From Adineta vaga (taxonomy: Eukaryota > Rotifera): 64,000 nt of DNA. Made by a program: the position numbers and the translations under genes. Shown in pieces: positions 37,507-51,530 of the stretch. Each line of letters begins with the position of its first letter. Within the stretch, counting starts at the first letter, position 1. Under the pieces are notes generated by a model, which saw nothing but the letters and a program-made list of their open reading frames with translations, had not been told where the DNA came from and ran no database searches. The stretch is from the NCBI GenBank assembly GCA_021613535.1, contig CP075496.1, positions 10,788,001 through 10,852,000 on the forward strand, given 5' to 3'.

Positions 37507-39599
37507 CTGAAAATAAATTGGAAGATTAAAAGTATCCGTATGTTTAAGAAACAGAATTGTCTGATAGATATACGCAATACATAGAAATGTGTAAGTCAGT
37601 GATATGTATAATAAGTGACTGATTACCTAGAATTTTATCCGTCCGTCTAGGTACTGAGATGTTGTCTTTTTTCTTTTGTGTCTTTGTTCATTTTAAGTAT
37701 ATCTTTCGTTGATTGGAAAGTTCAATCAATCTATTTAAATATAATAGAATTATAATGTTCGATATGTTCGGTTTTGAATGGAGTCCCAATATTACATAAT
37801 AGATGGCGTTAGTTTTGAGATGAATGTAGAGCTCGAAACACTTAACAAATTTGATCTCAATTTTGAAATTGTGCGCATCTCTGTAACAACGATGATGTCT
37901 AAACTAATGCGAATTTATTCTATCTTCTTCATATGTATTTTTTGTTTAAGAAAATGCACGGATTGTACCATCATGATTCTAACTTTAAAGAATATCATTC
38001 TCTTATTATCACATTCAGAAATGGAACTAGACTATCTGATTTTACTTTCACCATTAGAATAATAAAAAAACTATCCTCTGATCAAAACTTGAGTTCAGAA
38101 CTAAACATTCGATGTCTTTTTTATGTCAACTAATAATCTTCATAGACATAAGATAATAAATAACACGCATATATTCATGAATAAGATTCACAAGAATGTC
38201 ATATAAAAATAGAAGGTCAAGTATGATTTCGATAGATATTTATTTCATAATATACAATAGAGTAGAAAGCTTTTTGTTTTGTTGAACATCTTCAAAATAT
38301 CTGCCGTTTGTCAATTAACAAATAATTGAACAATCGAGGTTGACCTTAATTCATAATTTATTATCTTTCACTGTTCTTTCTCGTCTTGGGAACATGCTCT
38401 ATGGTGAATTGCAAAACATCATCAATATTCCAGTAGCGTATATAGATCAGCGACGTCATAGGCAATCTTCTAATAGTTTTCCTTTCTTCTTATTTTTGAA
38501 ACTTCTATTCATATTTTTCATCGTATTTGCATATAAATGTTGCCTCGAGATTCATCATCATTATTATCTTTTGTATTGTACAAAGAAGCAAATTAGGATT
38601 AGAATATATCATGTAAATCTATTAAATTTCATTTCCATACAAAATTCGATTAATTTGTTCCTTTTTCTTCTGAATAAATTCAAACTATGTTCAGAAATAG
38701 AAATATAATCGTAGGTGATTTCATGAATTATGAACCAATGACATATCTGTTTTTACAATCATGAAAATAATGACGATCAAGATCGGAATAATTCTTAGCT
38801 GACATGGCTGTTTTGTCTGTCAAAGGCATAGAACTTTGAAAGAATGAGAAAAAAGAACTGAAAAGAAAGGACCACAGATAAGGAAAACTGCATATATGTC
38901 AGATAAGGCGGACGGAACAATTGTCATTTTTTTTGTTGATCTCCTCCTCTATTTCTTTCTTTTCTTTTCTCCGTTTTTTCTCGCTCGTTCGCACTATATT
39001 TGCCAGTTTCTTCTTCCTTAAGCAATAGAAGTTATGCCATTGAGAAGAGTCGACACTCCATTATACACATATGCATTTTGTCTTGCATGTTTATCTGTAA
39101 ATTATTAAAAAATTTCAGTTAATTAATAGAAGCACAAGAAAAAACAGCAAAAGTATGAAGGAATATGTGAGTGATATCTATTGTTGTTCATATTAGTGAT
39201 GCTATTCGCATGAAATCTTGCACATCAGTTAGTAATTAGAAAATATCCATCTGTATAGGCATATGTTATCCAGATCTTTTTGCGTTTTTTTGTGATGTGT
39301 AATCGACTATGAACTATGGAAGATGATGTTAATGGAATGCGTAGGAGATAATAATAGAAAACGAAGAAGAATTAATGCAATGAAATGTTTTGATTATCAT
39401 TCTTATTCACTAACGAGTTATTGTTTAGTATTTAAAGACATAACGAAGTTTCTTTCTTTCTTATTGACGCATTATTTATTTAGTTATCAACCATGCTAGG
39501 TGAACAAGCATTTGTATTTCTGTCAATTTTGAATTAGAGTTCGAAAAAAAAGGTAAGAAGTCATAAATCAATTCTTGTCATATTTCTATTCTTAAATAG
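37507..39599. other. Intergenic and ERK 5' flank
   Basis: Lies between the start of UAP1 (-) and the first recognised ERK exon (+). It must contain both promoters and the unlocated initiator exon of the kinase. Open frames at 37778-38133 and 38340-38708 show no family signal. CT-rich sequence occurs near 38940-39015. Confidence 0.4.
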
Positions 39600-40947
<1,348 letters not shown>

Positions 40948-41544
40948 ATAAACAAAATCTTTCTTTCGAATTGTTATCGATTAAAGATTGATTTCTTGTA
41001 CAAAATTTTCTTCATTGTTGTTATCGATGTTGTTCTGTTCCTTGAGAAAATAGACAGATAATTTGATTGTTATAAACGTTCAAAACAAGAAAAAAAACAC
41101 AATCTTTCGGCGAGATAATCATTTTTAGTACATATTGACATTTCTTCAATCTCTGACATAGAACAGACCAATAAATCATTGCAACACATATTTAATGACA
41201 AAAAAAAATAATACCGGAATGATTGATATGAAATTTGTCCTTGAAAGAAATTTTTGTCTAAATATAGATTACTCTAATAAATTATCACAAATGCATATCG
41301 AAGATTGGCATATACTTTATTAAGTTATTTATCAAAAAAATATGTTATTTGAATTTTCTCTTCTTCATAAATTAACTATGATTAAACATCACGTGAGTCT
41401 TCATTTAATTATTTTAAAGATCTTGTTGAATAAGAATTATTATCACGAAAGGAGTTGATTCACGGATCTTACTAAAACTGTTCACTTTATTTTTTCAACT
41501 AGAACAAACAAAAAAAAACTCTAAAACATAACGTAACTGTTTAG
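40948..41544. other. Convergent 3' flanks
   Basis: AT-rich sequence between the stops of the kinase (+) and the methyltransferase (-). Only 3' untranslated sequence is expected; no exon is recognised. Confidence 0.5.
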
Positions 41545-42742
41545 TCAATTCATCGGTTTGGTTATCACTTGTTCGCGACGTTTATAAACTGCATAAAATA
41601 ATCGTTGTGGATTGGTTGTTTTATTTAAATCATAATCAAATGTTGCTAGATGATCAAATCCAACAATTTCTAATTGATTTTGCCATTCTTGTTGTGTTTT
41701 ATATTGAATTGATTTTGTATATTTGATAATTTTGTTTTTCTGTTCTATCCAGGTTAATTTTTCATTTTTATCAATCAAATATTCAGTACTAAATTCTCCG
41801 ATATGTGCTATAATCATAATTCCATGAATAAAATGAAGATATTTTGTTAATAATGAACGTTCTAATTTACAATCATGTTCACGTATAATTAAATAACCAT
41901 TTGGTTGAATAATACGAGCTAATTCTTCGAGAATTTTCTCGATATTTGGTACATGATGAAGTGTTACAAGACACGTGATTAAATTCACACTTTGATCAGC
42001 TAAATAGAGAGAAAATCTGATTTTAATTTTCGTGAAATAATCGACTAGAATTTATCTTACGAAGATCAATAAGTGATTGATTTTGATCAATAGAAACAAA
42101 GGTTATTTCAGGATTATGACTATTGAAAACATCACCACCGAAGATATTTTCAGGAGATAAATTAAAATAATTACCAATACGTGCTGTTATTAAACCATTT
42201 CCACAACCTAAATCGAAATAATTTGTAATCAAATCTTTTTTAATCAATTTTTCGGCATTCATTTTTGATGAAATTTTAAATCTTGAATTGAAATTTTTAT
42301 CAAAAATTGATCGAATTTCATTCAAACGACTTTCAATTCGAGATGTTTCTTGACGTTTATGTAATGATGTTTTTGCACCTAGAGTCAAACCAATATAAAT
42401 ATCAATAACAACAAAAAAAAGCCAAGACATGTTACCAGGTATTTTTGATATTCGTTCAATCAAGATATTCAATAAATCAAGTTCATCATTGGAATTATAT
42501 AAACTTTCATTCCATAATCGATCGAAATAATGATAAATATTTGCTTGTTGACCAAAGATTTTACCAATATAACCAAGTAAAGCATCAGAATATGCTTGAT
42601 TTGACCATAAAGATAATCGACGATCCCACGTACCCATCCATCTTGTAAAAACATAATCATGTGTAGTTTTCACAGGTATGAATTCTTTTTCTTTGCGAGG
42701 AGATTTATTTCTTAATGAGGATGATGATTGGTGTTTTAACAT
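41545..42742 (-). CDS. Class I SAM-dependent methyltransferase
   Basis: Exons 42742-42436, 42378-42061 and 41999-41545 give 359 residues. The 57 bp intron at 42379-42435 is in frame. The N-terminal 150 residues are helical and unassigned (FTRWMGTWDRRLSLWSNQ, ALLGYIGKIFGQQANIY). The Rossmann methyltransferase domain follows with motif I NYFDLGCGNGLITARIGNYF, motif II GGDVF, SIDQNQSL, then LPDQSVNLITCLVTLHHV and the post-motif IIQPNGYLIIREHDC. The C-terminal part has YKTQQEWQNQLEIVGF and ends in FYAVYKRRE. The GNG loop and the LHHV motif clearly indicate SAM binding. The substrate is unknown. The IREHDC strand occurs in some virus-like and protist methyltransferases as I recall them, so foreign origin is possible but unproven. 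Both introns are ordinary for this genome. Confidence 0.82.
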
Positions 42743-43698
42743 GATCGGCAGTAAATAGTCTTAGCCGATAAAGAAATTTGTTGCTCATTTGTTTAGATTT
42801 TACGAAAGAGAAAATAGAAAAGAAAGAAAATACGATTTAATCGAGGGTCAGTTTAGACAGTTGAAGAATGAAGAAAAGAATACATAGAAGAATTTGTTCT
42901 AGTAAAGCTTGTCTATTCATATAGACGAAATTTGTTGGAAGGAAAAGAACACGACGAGAAATTATCATTGAACATTGAATTGAAACTTCTTTTTCTAGTA
43001 TTCAATATGTTTAACGAATAGTATTACAGTTAACATTCGCTTGAAATTTCAATGATCTGTTTGTGATTAATAATCGTGAATCAAATTAGAATACATATCT
43101 AATAATTATATTCAGAAATCTCTATGATGATAGGAGATTTCATATTGGAATCATCATATTCTTTTTATGTTTCTCAATCGTACTAATCAAAACACATTTA
43201 ATGACATCCATTCGAAAGTAAGTGATATATTTCGTAAAATAATTGTGTTTACTTGATTTTTTCCTTATTTTATTTCTCAGAAATATTTCGTTATTACAAC
43301 CAGATCTTACAGATCGTTTTTGATTAGAATCCATAAGAAATGTAACTTTCATGAAACACATTGATACTTTCTATTTTGTATTTGTCAGTACAAATTTAAA
43401 AAAAACAAAAACTTCTATATTTTTGAATCTACTAATGTGCCAGAGAAAAATAGTTTCGAATTGGAAATCATGATAATAAGAAAAAAATAAGAAATGAAAC
43501 ACACATTCGATTAAAATATTGTACCGATTGAAAATATATTTGATAGTATTGCCAAAAAGAAATATGTTAGCAAAAAAAAGTCAATAATTCTAAGATCGTA
43601 CGAAAAAGAAAAAGGAAAAGAAAAGTAAAGATTTGTATTTGGTTTCATAATAAAATAATCAAGAAACAAAAAATACAAAATAAAAAGTTTGATTTAAT
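42743..43698. other. Intergenic
   Basis: Upstream flank of the methyltransferase and downstream flank of the cotransporter. A minus-strand frame at 43140-43361 has no support. No exon is recognised. Confidence 0.45.
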
Positions 43699-46600
43699 TT
43701 AGGAAAATATTGTAATCACTTCGCGGCCACTACCACGCATTAATAATAAACGATCTAAACCTTCAGTTAGTGCATCAACATATTCCATATAAGAATACGC
43801 AGCTAAACTGGATTGTTTGGAGGGTGGTGATGGAAGATTAATAAGAACTAATTTGGCATCACGGGAACGTTCAAGAATCTCTTGATTAAGTCGAACTGCT
43901 GAATGCATTTTACGCATTGAAGATGTTGTTCTTTAGTAGAGAAAAACAAATTCTTTGAAAATAGAAGAAAGTTTTTCATTTTAAAATTCTTCTTACACAT
44001 CTTTTTTCAAATTTTCTAATTGTTTTGGAGTAAATGTATAATGATATTGACTATTTGTTTCTTCAATACTCGCCTTTCGTTGGTCTTGCTGTTGTTGACT
44101 ACTCATCATTGTTTCCATCAAAATTTGAGGCTAAACAAAAACGTTTTTTTTTAGTGAAATAATCAAAAAGAAAATCATATAAAAACTACAGTGCACGACA
44201 AAGCTAATGAACATTTTAGTGCTAAACTAACTACATGTATGATATGTTAATATATAGAAAAATCACCTTGCTCGTTCGTCGTTCAAATCCTATTGCCTAT
44301 ACATTGAGGATAATTAACATTAAAATCATATTGTGAATCTACTTACTTGAAGTTGAAGTTCTTTATCCGCTAATTTCAAATCTTTCAATAGTTTAACACG
44401 TTCTGCTAATCTCAATGTTCTTTCATGAGCATAAGCAGAGATTTCTTGATCAGCCTAAAAGAATTCATAATTATGATTGTTTGAAAGAAGAAAATAACGA
44501 ACCATTTCCACAACATCAACTTCTGCTTCAATACGTAGTTGATACATATATTGTTCGAGTTCTTTTTTCATTTCAACAGAATTATCTTCCAATTGTGCGA
44601 CAGTAAATAAACGTAAACGACAACGAGACCAAACTTTATTACGTTTTAAGAGAAAAGCAATAAGAAAAAGTAAACCACCATCATGTATAATCCACCAAAT
44701 ATCAATGGTACCCTCTTGAATACTTTTATTATCGGGAAAGTTGTCAATATTTTTTGGAACAATGACAGCACATTGCCGAGCTTCAGCGATAGCAATTGTA
44801 CCTAAGATAAATTTTCATAATTTATTACATTCATCAAAATGAAGATGATCGTCTTACGAATAAATGCATCAGCTGTATAACTATCAAAATCTTTTTTCCA
44901 TTGCGTTGGCCAACAGAGAACGATTGTATTTGGTCGTAAACCACCTAAACCTTCCGTTTGAATTCTATAGATGAAAGTTATATTTCTAATTTGATTATTT
45001 GATTATGAAAATTCTTACAATGCACTGATTCCATCTTCAGCATCTTTTGCAGATAATACTTCAACAAAACCTGGTACTTTTGCTTGTGCCATATTCACTT
45101 TTAATAACTAGAAGAAACGAAAATACAATCATATAATTTTCATATGTATATTTTGAAGAAGAATTCTATCGAAAGAAATATACATACCTCACGAACAGGT
45201 GCAATATGCTGATGGTTATCAAGATAATCACCTTCTAAAATACTTGCAGCTACCACAAAACCTCGTCCTAATACATAGAACAAGAATTTCTTTATGCACT
45301 TCAAATTCATTTGATTTCTTCTTACCTGCTTTCAATTGATAAAGAAAATTCAATACTCTCGTATGATGTAGGATATATGTTTCATTCTCTTCATTTCGTT
45401 GTACATTGACAAAAGCAAGTAATTGTGGTCGCCAATTTTTCGTATGCGGTGGAGCTTCATCAACACGATACAATGCATAGCGAGCTGCAGACATCGATAA
45501 ACCACGTATACCATCACCCCATTCTTTTTCCGCCCTGAAAATAGACTCTCGAAAAATCACGAACCACTTCTCGAAAATGTTTACATTACCCTTTATATTC
45601 AATAAATTTGTATATAACAATAGCAATCAACATGGCAACAAGAGAAAAATACCATGAAGCAATAAACATAATTGAAATACAAAGAAATACACCAATCACA
45701 GAAAGAATCCTAAAATAAAAAACAGATATTGAATACGATATGAATTTTGTTTAATTTTTACCAATGATAAAAACGAAAACGTGGTCGCCAACTAGGTGCT
45801 TTCAAAATAGTTTGTAATGCACATGCTAAATTGACGAATCCATAGCATAATAGAAAGAACCTGAAATAACAAGGAATGAAATGCAACGAAGAAACAGGAA
45901 ACATTTCAGATATTTTACATCGAAAGTAATGCAGTAAGTTTATCGACATCAGCAATTAAAATTCCACATTCACAGATAAGTAATGTAAGAAAAAGTGCTG
46001 GTACTGGTTCACCGCGATAAGATCTAGCGAATGGTTTCAGTATCGGTATTAAATCATCTTTGGCTACAGCTTGTAATAACCTTGGTGCACCTATTTACAG
46101 AGGAAATTTCATAGTTCGAGAAAACAAATCCTTCACAATATCTACCTGTTAAAGTTTGTAAACCTGCTCCAACTGTCGAACAAAATGCTCCGACCATAAT
46201 AACCCATTTACTTGGCCAAGCTAAAACTGCTACAACCAATTGCTTATTAATACTGTCACCGAATTTATCTCTCAATAATGAACTATGTGTGCATGCAGCA
46301 AGGAAAATCACATTAGATAGATCTAAATAAAAATCGAAAATATAAATAGATAAATAAAACAACGTAAATCATACAAATAACTGATGTTGTCAATATAGCT
46401 GCTATAGTTCCACGTGGAATACTTCGACTTGGATCGCGTAAATCACCACTACGATTTGAACCAGCCATAATACCTACAATACAACAAAGAGTTCTTTTTC
46501 TTTCTTCCCGTTATGTATTATAATTAATTATTACCAGTAACAGACGGAAAATAGATTCCGACAAGAATTAGAAATGTTGTTAATTCTTGAGCTACAACTT

Positions 46601-48710
46601 CAAATGTTGAATCTCCTTTGATATCACGTTCAATTTCACCTTTACCACGGTAATGAGAAAAAAGATTTTCTGAAAAAAACAAAACAATTCATTTTTTCAT
46701 AAAAGCATCATAATTTACCTGATAATTGCCATTGTTTTAATCCAGGTACACCTGCTTCAATGCGAACATCATTAATATGTCGTCCATCTGATGAACATAA
46801 TGGATGCATAGTTTTATTACACATAACGGAATAGAGTGGACATAATATCGTTTGATTTCCATCAAAACACGTTCGATTTCCATGACAAAAACGACGTATA
46901 TCATTATTTAGAATATTTGATTTAATTAAATGAGGCGGATCATAACCAACAAGACAAATACTAAAAATAAATAATTAATCCAAAGCTTTCTTTTGTTTAC
47001 GTTGACTTACGGAAGATCAGGTGGACTAAATGAACTTTTAATAACACCGGCATAGATAGCCACAATAGAAATTAATACAGCAAATAATGATAGAGGAGCA
47101 ATCTTTGTTACAAATCGAATACCAATCAATACACATGCTCCAATTAATAGAAGTAGTAAAGTACCATATACTCGATAATGATTAAAAGCAACTTCTGGTA
47201 TTTCGACGTCTTCTCCATAAAAACGACATTTTTCTGGACACATATATTTCTAAATAGATAAATGAAGAAAGACGAAATTCTAAAGCAAAAATATCAAAAT
47301 GACATACAACAATAATTTCTACTGCACCAACAATATACATAGATGCAGCAAATGTATTTCCCAGATAAAATAAAATTCCTACAGCACCACCAAATTCAGG
47401 TCCAAGTGAACGAGATATCATAAAATAAGCTCCACCGGCTGGTACAATTCCATTCGTTGCAATAGCTGCCATTGAAATAGCTGTTAGAAGTGTCTATCAA
47501 GCAAAAATCAAAGTCATAATAAAATTCAAAGAAACAACTCGACATACACATGAACTACAGATAAATACGATTAAAAGTGTTTGAAGTGCACCAGCAATAC
47601 CAATTAACCAAAACAAACGAATAAAAACAATAACACCTGAAAATAGATATTCAATTAAAATGTCTACGATATAAATTTAATTACCAAATATATTTTGAAC
47701 ACACGGTAGATAAACACCGAATATAGTACCAAGATTTGCAGATTTCTATAACAGAAAAATTCATAGTAACTGTTTCAAATTTCTTTTGAAATGCTAAATT
47801 ACCTGTTCATTAACTCCTGGTTTTTCTGCTTCGATGGCATTTGGTACAATTCCACCTTTATAATTATATAATTGATCTAGTACAGTTCGTGGTCGATGTT
47901 CGCGTTCCTTTTCAAATAAATTTTTATTGTTATTCAATAACAAACTATTCTGTATTTCTCTTTCGATACATACTTCATAAATACTTTCATTGAATTTAAC
48001 TGTAGCATCAGATTCGTGTCCACTTTGTAAAGGTATTCTTTCATTGTCTATTAATAGATTTGTGCTATTAACTCCATCTAAAATAGAACAGATATATCTT
48101 ATATAATTATCTCATTAATATCACAAATTTACCATTATCATTACTATCAGGTAGTTCGGATGATTTCACTACAACAAAGCGTCCACTTTTTTCAATTGAT
48201 GACAAAGAATCTAAGTAAAAAGAATTTTTATTTTTTAATGAATCATATGGTATTTATTTTCTCACTCATAGGATAGAATTACTCTTCTTTCTTTATTTCT
48301 TAGACGTTAAAAATTCCAAATGAAACTAATTTTTTATATTCACTCATTTTCACGGTTGTAAAAGAAGAAAAAGAAAATTTCAACGTGCATATAATTGAAT
48401 CTGACATTTTCTATATCTTTATTATTTGCTAAGAATATATCTTTTTAAACACGAAGAAAACAATCACTTCAAATGTATTCAAAGTCTTTGAATCATTAAA
48501 TATTAATACAAATCAAATTTGATTAATGAAAATTTCTATTAGAAAACACGAACCTTTTCTCGAAGTGGATGATGGATCATCTTGAATTATACTCGCTTTT
48601 CGTTGTAAAGAATTCGATATTTCATCGTGAAATTTGACATGATTTGATGATCGATCAAATGAGATTATTGTTTGATGTGGCTGTTCGGTTGAATGTGTTG
48701 GTGTTGCCAT
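43699..48710 (-). CDS. K-Cl cotransporter (SLC12 family, KCC type)
   Basis: About 17 or more exons encode over 1,000 residues, from [12 protein letters not shown] at 48710 to REVITIFS at 43699. The cytoplasmic N-terminus includes a Glu/Lys-rich part ([17 protein letters not shown]). Transmembrane exons follow: [19 protein letters not shown] (about 47750-47670), [37 protein letters not shown] and [17 protein letters not shown]. The long Cys-rich loop between TM5 and TM6 ([31 protein letters not shown]; about 46980-46730) is typical of KCC rather than NKCC proteins. FFPSVTG-type sequence ([19 protein letters not shown]) and [10 protein letters not shown] follow. The C-terminal domain has [16 protein letters not shown] and ends [13 protein letters not shown]. 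The expected function is electroneutral K+ and Cl- efflux for cell volume and neuronal chloride. Exon borders inside were not all fixed. Confidence 0.93.
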
Positions 48711-51530
48711 TATTTGATCTATTGCAAGAACTATTAATTTACGTGTGATAAATAAACAAATAAACAGAAAAGAAATGTTATCCTTTCTGTGATTTCTTCT
48801 GCTGTTCTCTTCGACTTCTTCTTCTTCTTCTTCTTTTTCTTATTTTTTTTTGCTTGCTTTTTTCTCTCCTACCTGATTATAGAATAGCACGATATACTAG
48901 TCGTAATGACAGTGGTAATCGTGGATATATGAATAGTGATGGTAGTTGTAGAGTTCTTCTAATGCTTCCTTATAATCTTCTTGGACTTGTTGCGTTCTTC
49001 TTGTTTCCTATTTGTTTGCAGTTTGTCGTTCTCAAGCAACTCCTTGTTGTTTGGGATGGTACGTTAATAATGTGCAGATTCTTAATAACATTCGAATCGT
49101 TATTGAACATGGAAGTATATAATGAAAAAAGGACACGACAACAAGCAGATTGTTCTTTGTCTGCAATTAAATAGAAAACAAAAAATCACCAAACAAATAG
49201 ATAGGAAGAAAGAGAACCACACTAACTATCATTATTTCAGTTTTCTCATGTTAGATTTGAATTTTTTATCTGTGCGTATATCTCTAAGTGAAAATATTCA
49301 AATGAAAATATGACACATTCTTAATAATCTCGCATATATAGAGAGCATCAACAAAGATGATGTAGAGGGTCGGTTTTGGCCTGAGGCCACATATAAACGT
49401 CTTACGTAGAAGAGAAAGAAAAAAAATACATTAATTGTGTGGAATATGACATTGAAAACTTCTAGCCATAATCATAATCCTCAAAAATTTTGTGTCATTT
49501 TCTTTACATCCGCATCGTTTCTCTGGTTTTTTCTCTTCTTCTCTAGTTTTTTTCTATAACGCATATTTTTTTGCTCAGACTATTAACTATGCTGATTTTT
49601 CGAGTAGAACTCATGCACTGTCATAGACAGACGCTGCGAAACATATCAGTACTATCAATATGGTTAATAAAAAAGAATTCATTCTTCTTTTTTCGACAAA
49701 AATTTCTAACTTCAATTCAAAAATAACATATCTATATTAGACGACAACTTTCTTAAGTCGAATTTTTTTCCTTATTCGTTTGTTCGTATTATCTAAGAAA
49801 ATTGAATTTATTTCCGAAAAACTTATCTTAAAAAGTCTTATCCGACTTGAATCTATCTCAAGAATGATTGGATCAAATAATTGATTTTCTTGTCAAATCC
49901 GTTTTCTCGCTGTCTATCATCATTTTCTAGTTTCATGCTTTCTTTAAGAAGAAAAAAAAATCTTTCTTATTCAATCTGCTCAATCATACGGTCAAGTGAT
50001 ATTCTATAGAAAACGAAGAGAAAAAAAAAATTGTCTTACATAAAGAAACGGAAAGAGATTACTTTTCTATGCTAATTTGTATATTGTGAATCGCTATTAT
50101 TTATATATAAAAGATTAATTTCTGTAAAATTTTAGAAATCCATTTTCTTTTGCATGTCATAGAATGTAACATACCTAGTTAACGCTACTGAATTTTCTTG
50201 CATTTAGTCTTTCTCATTACATTTAGAAATAAAATAATTAACGGAGCAGAAAATTATTAGAAATGTCTTGACATGCGTATGAGCGTAGATCTATGTTTAA
50301 GTCACAATTAGCATATGGAACTGGTTATAATCAACGTTTTTTGCTGAATTTATACTATTTCGATCAGCACAGTCATAATAACAACAACAACAAAGACATC
50401 AATAATAATAATAATAATAATAATAAATACCAAGACGCTGTATGACTCGCGATATATATATAAAGCCGATCAAAAGAAAAAGTCAAACACTCAGCATCGA
50501 GCACAAACATTAGTTTTATAAATGCATACGAACTCGTATAGAGATCACAGCTGCAAACAATCGTCTGAAATTGACTTTCTTTTTATCGTCAACAGGAAAA
50601 TGCTCATAGGGTATTGTCAAATTGACATCCACTTGCAACGAAATAGAATAGATAATTCTAATTAAAATAAATAATGAAAAACTCGCATGTTTCTATTCTA
50701 TTCAATTCAATATTAATTTCAATTATATTACGACAAAAAACAGTTCCATCTTTACATACTAACAAAATATTATTAGAACAATTGTTGTTTTTCTGGTCTT
50801 TCCTCTCTTCTATTATCTCTCTGCGTTGTTCTATATATATACACATATGTGTATGTGTTACCCTAACTACTATAATGGCACTCAAACGAGATAATCACCC
50901 ATAAATCTGATGATGATCATAGACATTTATACTCATTTCTATGACCTTGTGTCATGTTTATAGTAATGGTTAAGTCACACTTATCATTCAGTAATGTATG
51001 AAGGGATGAATAGAAATCTCTTCTTTTTCTCAAATATTATTTACAGAGAAAGAAAATACAAAGGACTGGAATACAATCAGTAACTTTAGTATTTATGTCA
51101 ATTCTTTCGATGAAAATCTTTGTTGCTTTGAATAGAAAATGATTTCCTGTTTTTCTAACTAAGTCATAGAAATCAATGAATGAATGTCAATGTTAGTTTT
51201 TCTCTAAACTGAATTTTCTTTTTCAATTGACTTGATCAAATTGATTGAATTCATTGCATTTTTTCTTGAAAACTATTCATAGACAAGAATAGTACCGAAA
51301 CATAGGTCATATAACAATCAAATTAATTATTTAGAACTCGAAGAAAGAAAAGAAAGAAAGAAAGATGTTCTTTTAGTTTCTTCGGATAGATGTAACAAAA
51401 GAGGTCGCTTGTGTTTGTAAAATACGAAGTCCATTGCTTGACGACGATGTTTACAAGTGTTTTTCGCATGCATATAACAAAAAAAACCACTTCATTTCAT
51501 TTACTGTATCAGTTCTTCTATTGATCATAC
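48711..51530. other. Divergent intergenic/promoter region
   Basis: Lies between the starts of the cotransporter (-) and EFHC2 (+). It contains a CT-rich tract near 48800-48870, an AAT microsatellite and a TATATATATAAAG stretch at about 50452-50464 that could be a core promoter element for an unseen transcript. No protein-coding exon is recognised. Confidence 0.45.
50401..50426. repeat. (AAT)n microsatellite
   Basis: About nine AAT units, directly visible. Confidence 0.9.

Noticed and set aside
38340-38708. 122-codon plus-strand frame
   Set aside because: Hydrophobic translation of AT-rich DNA without a Met start in context, splice partner or motif.
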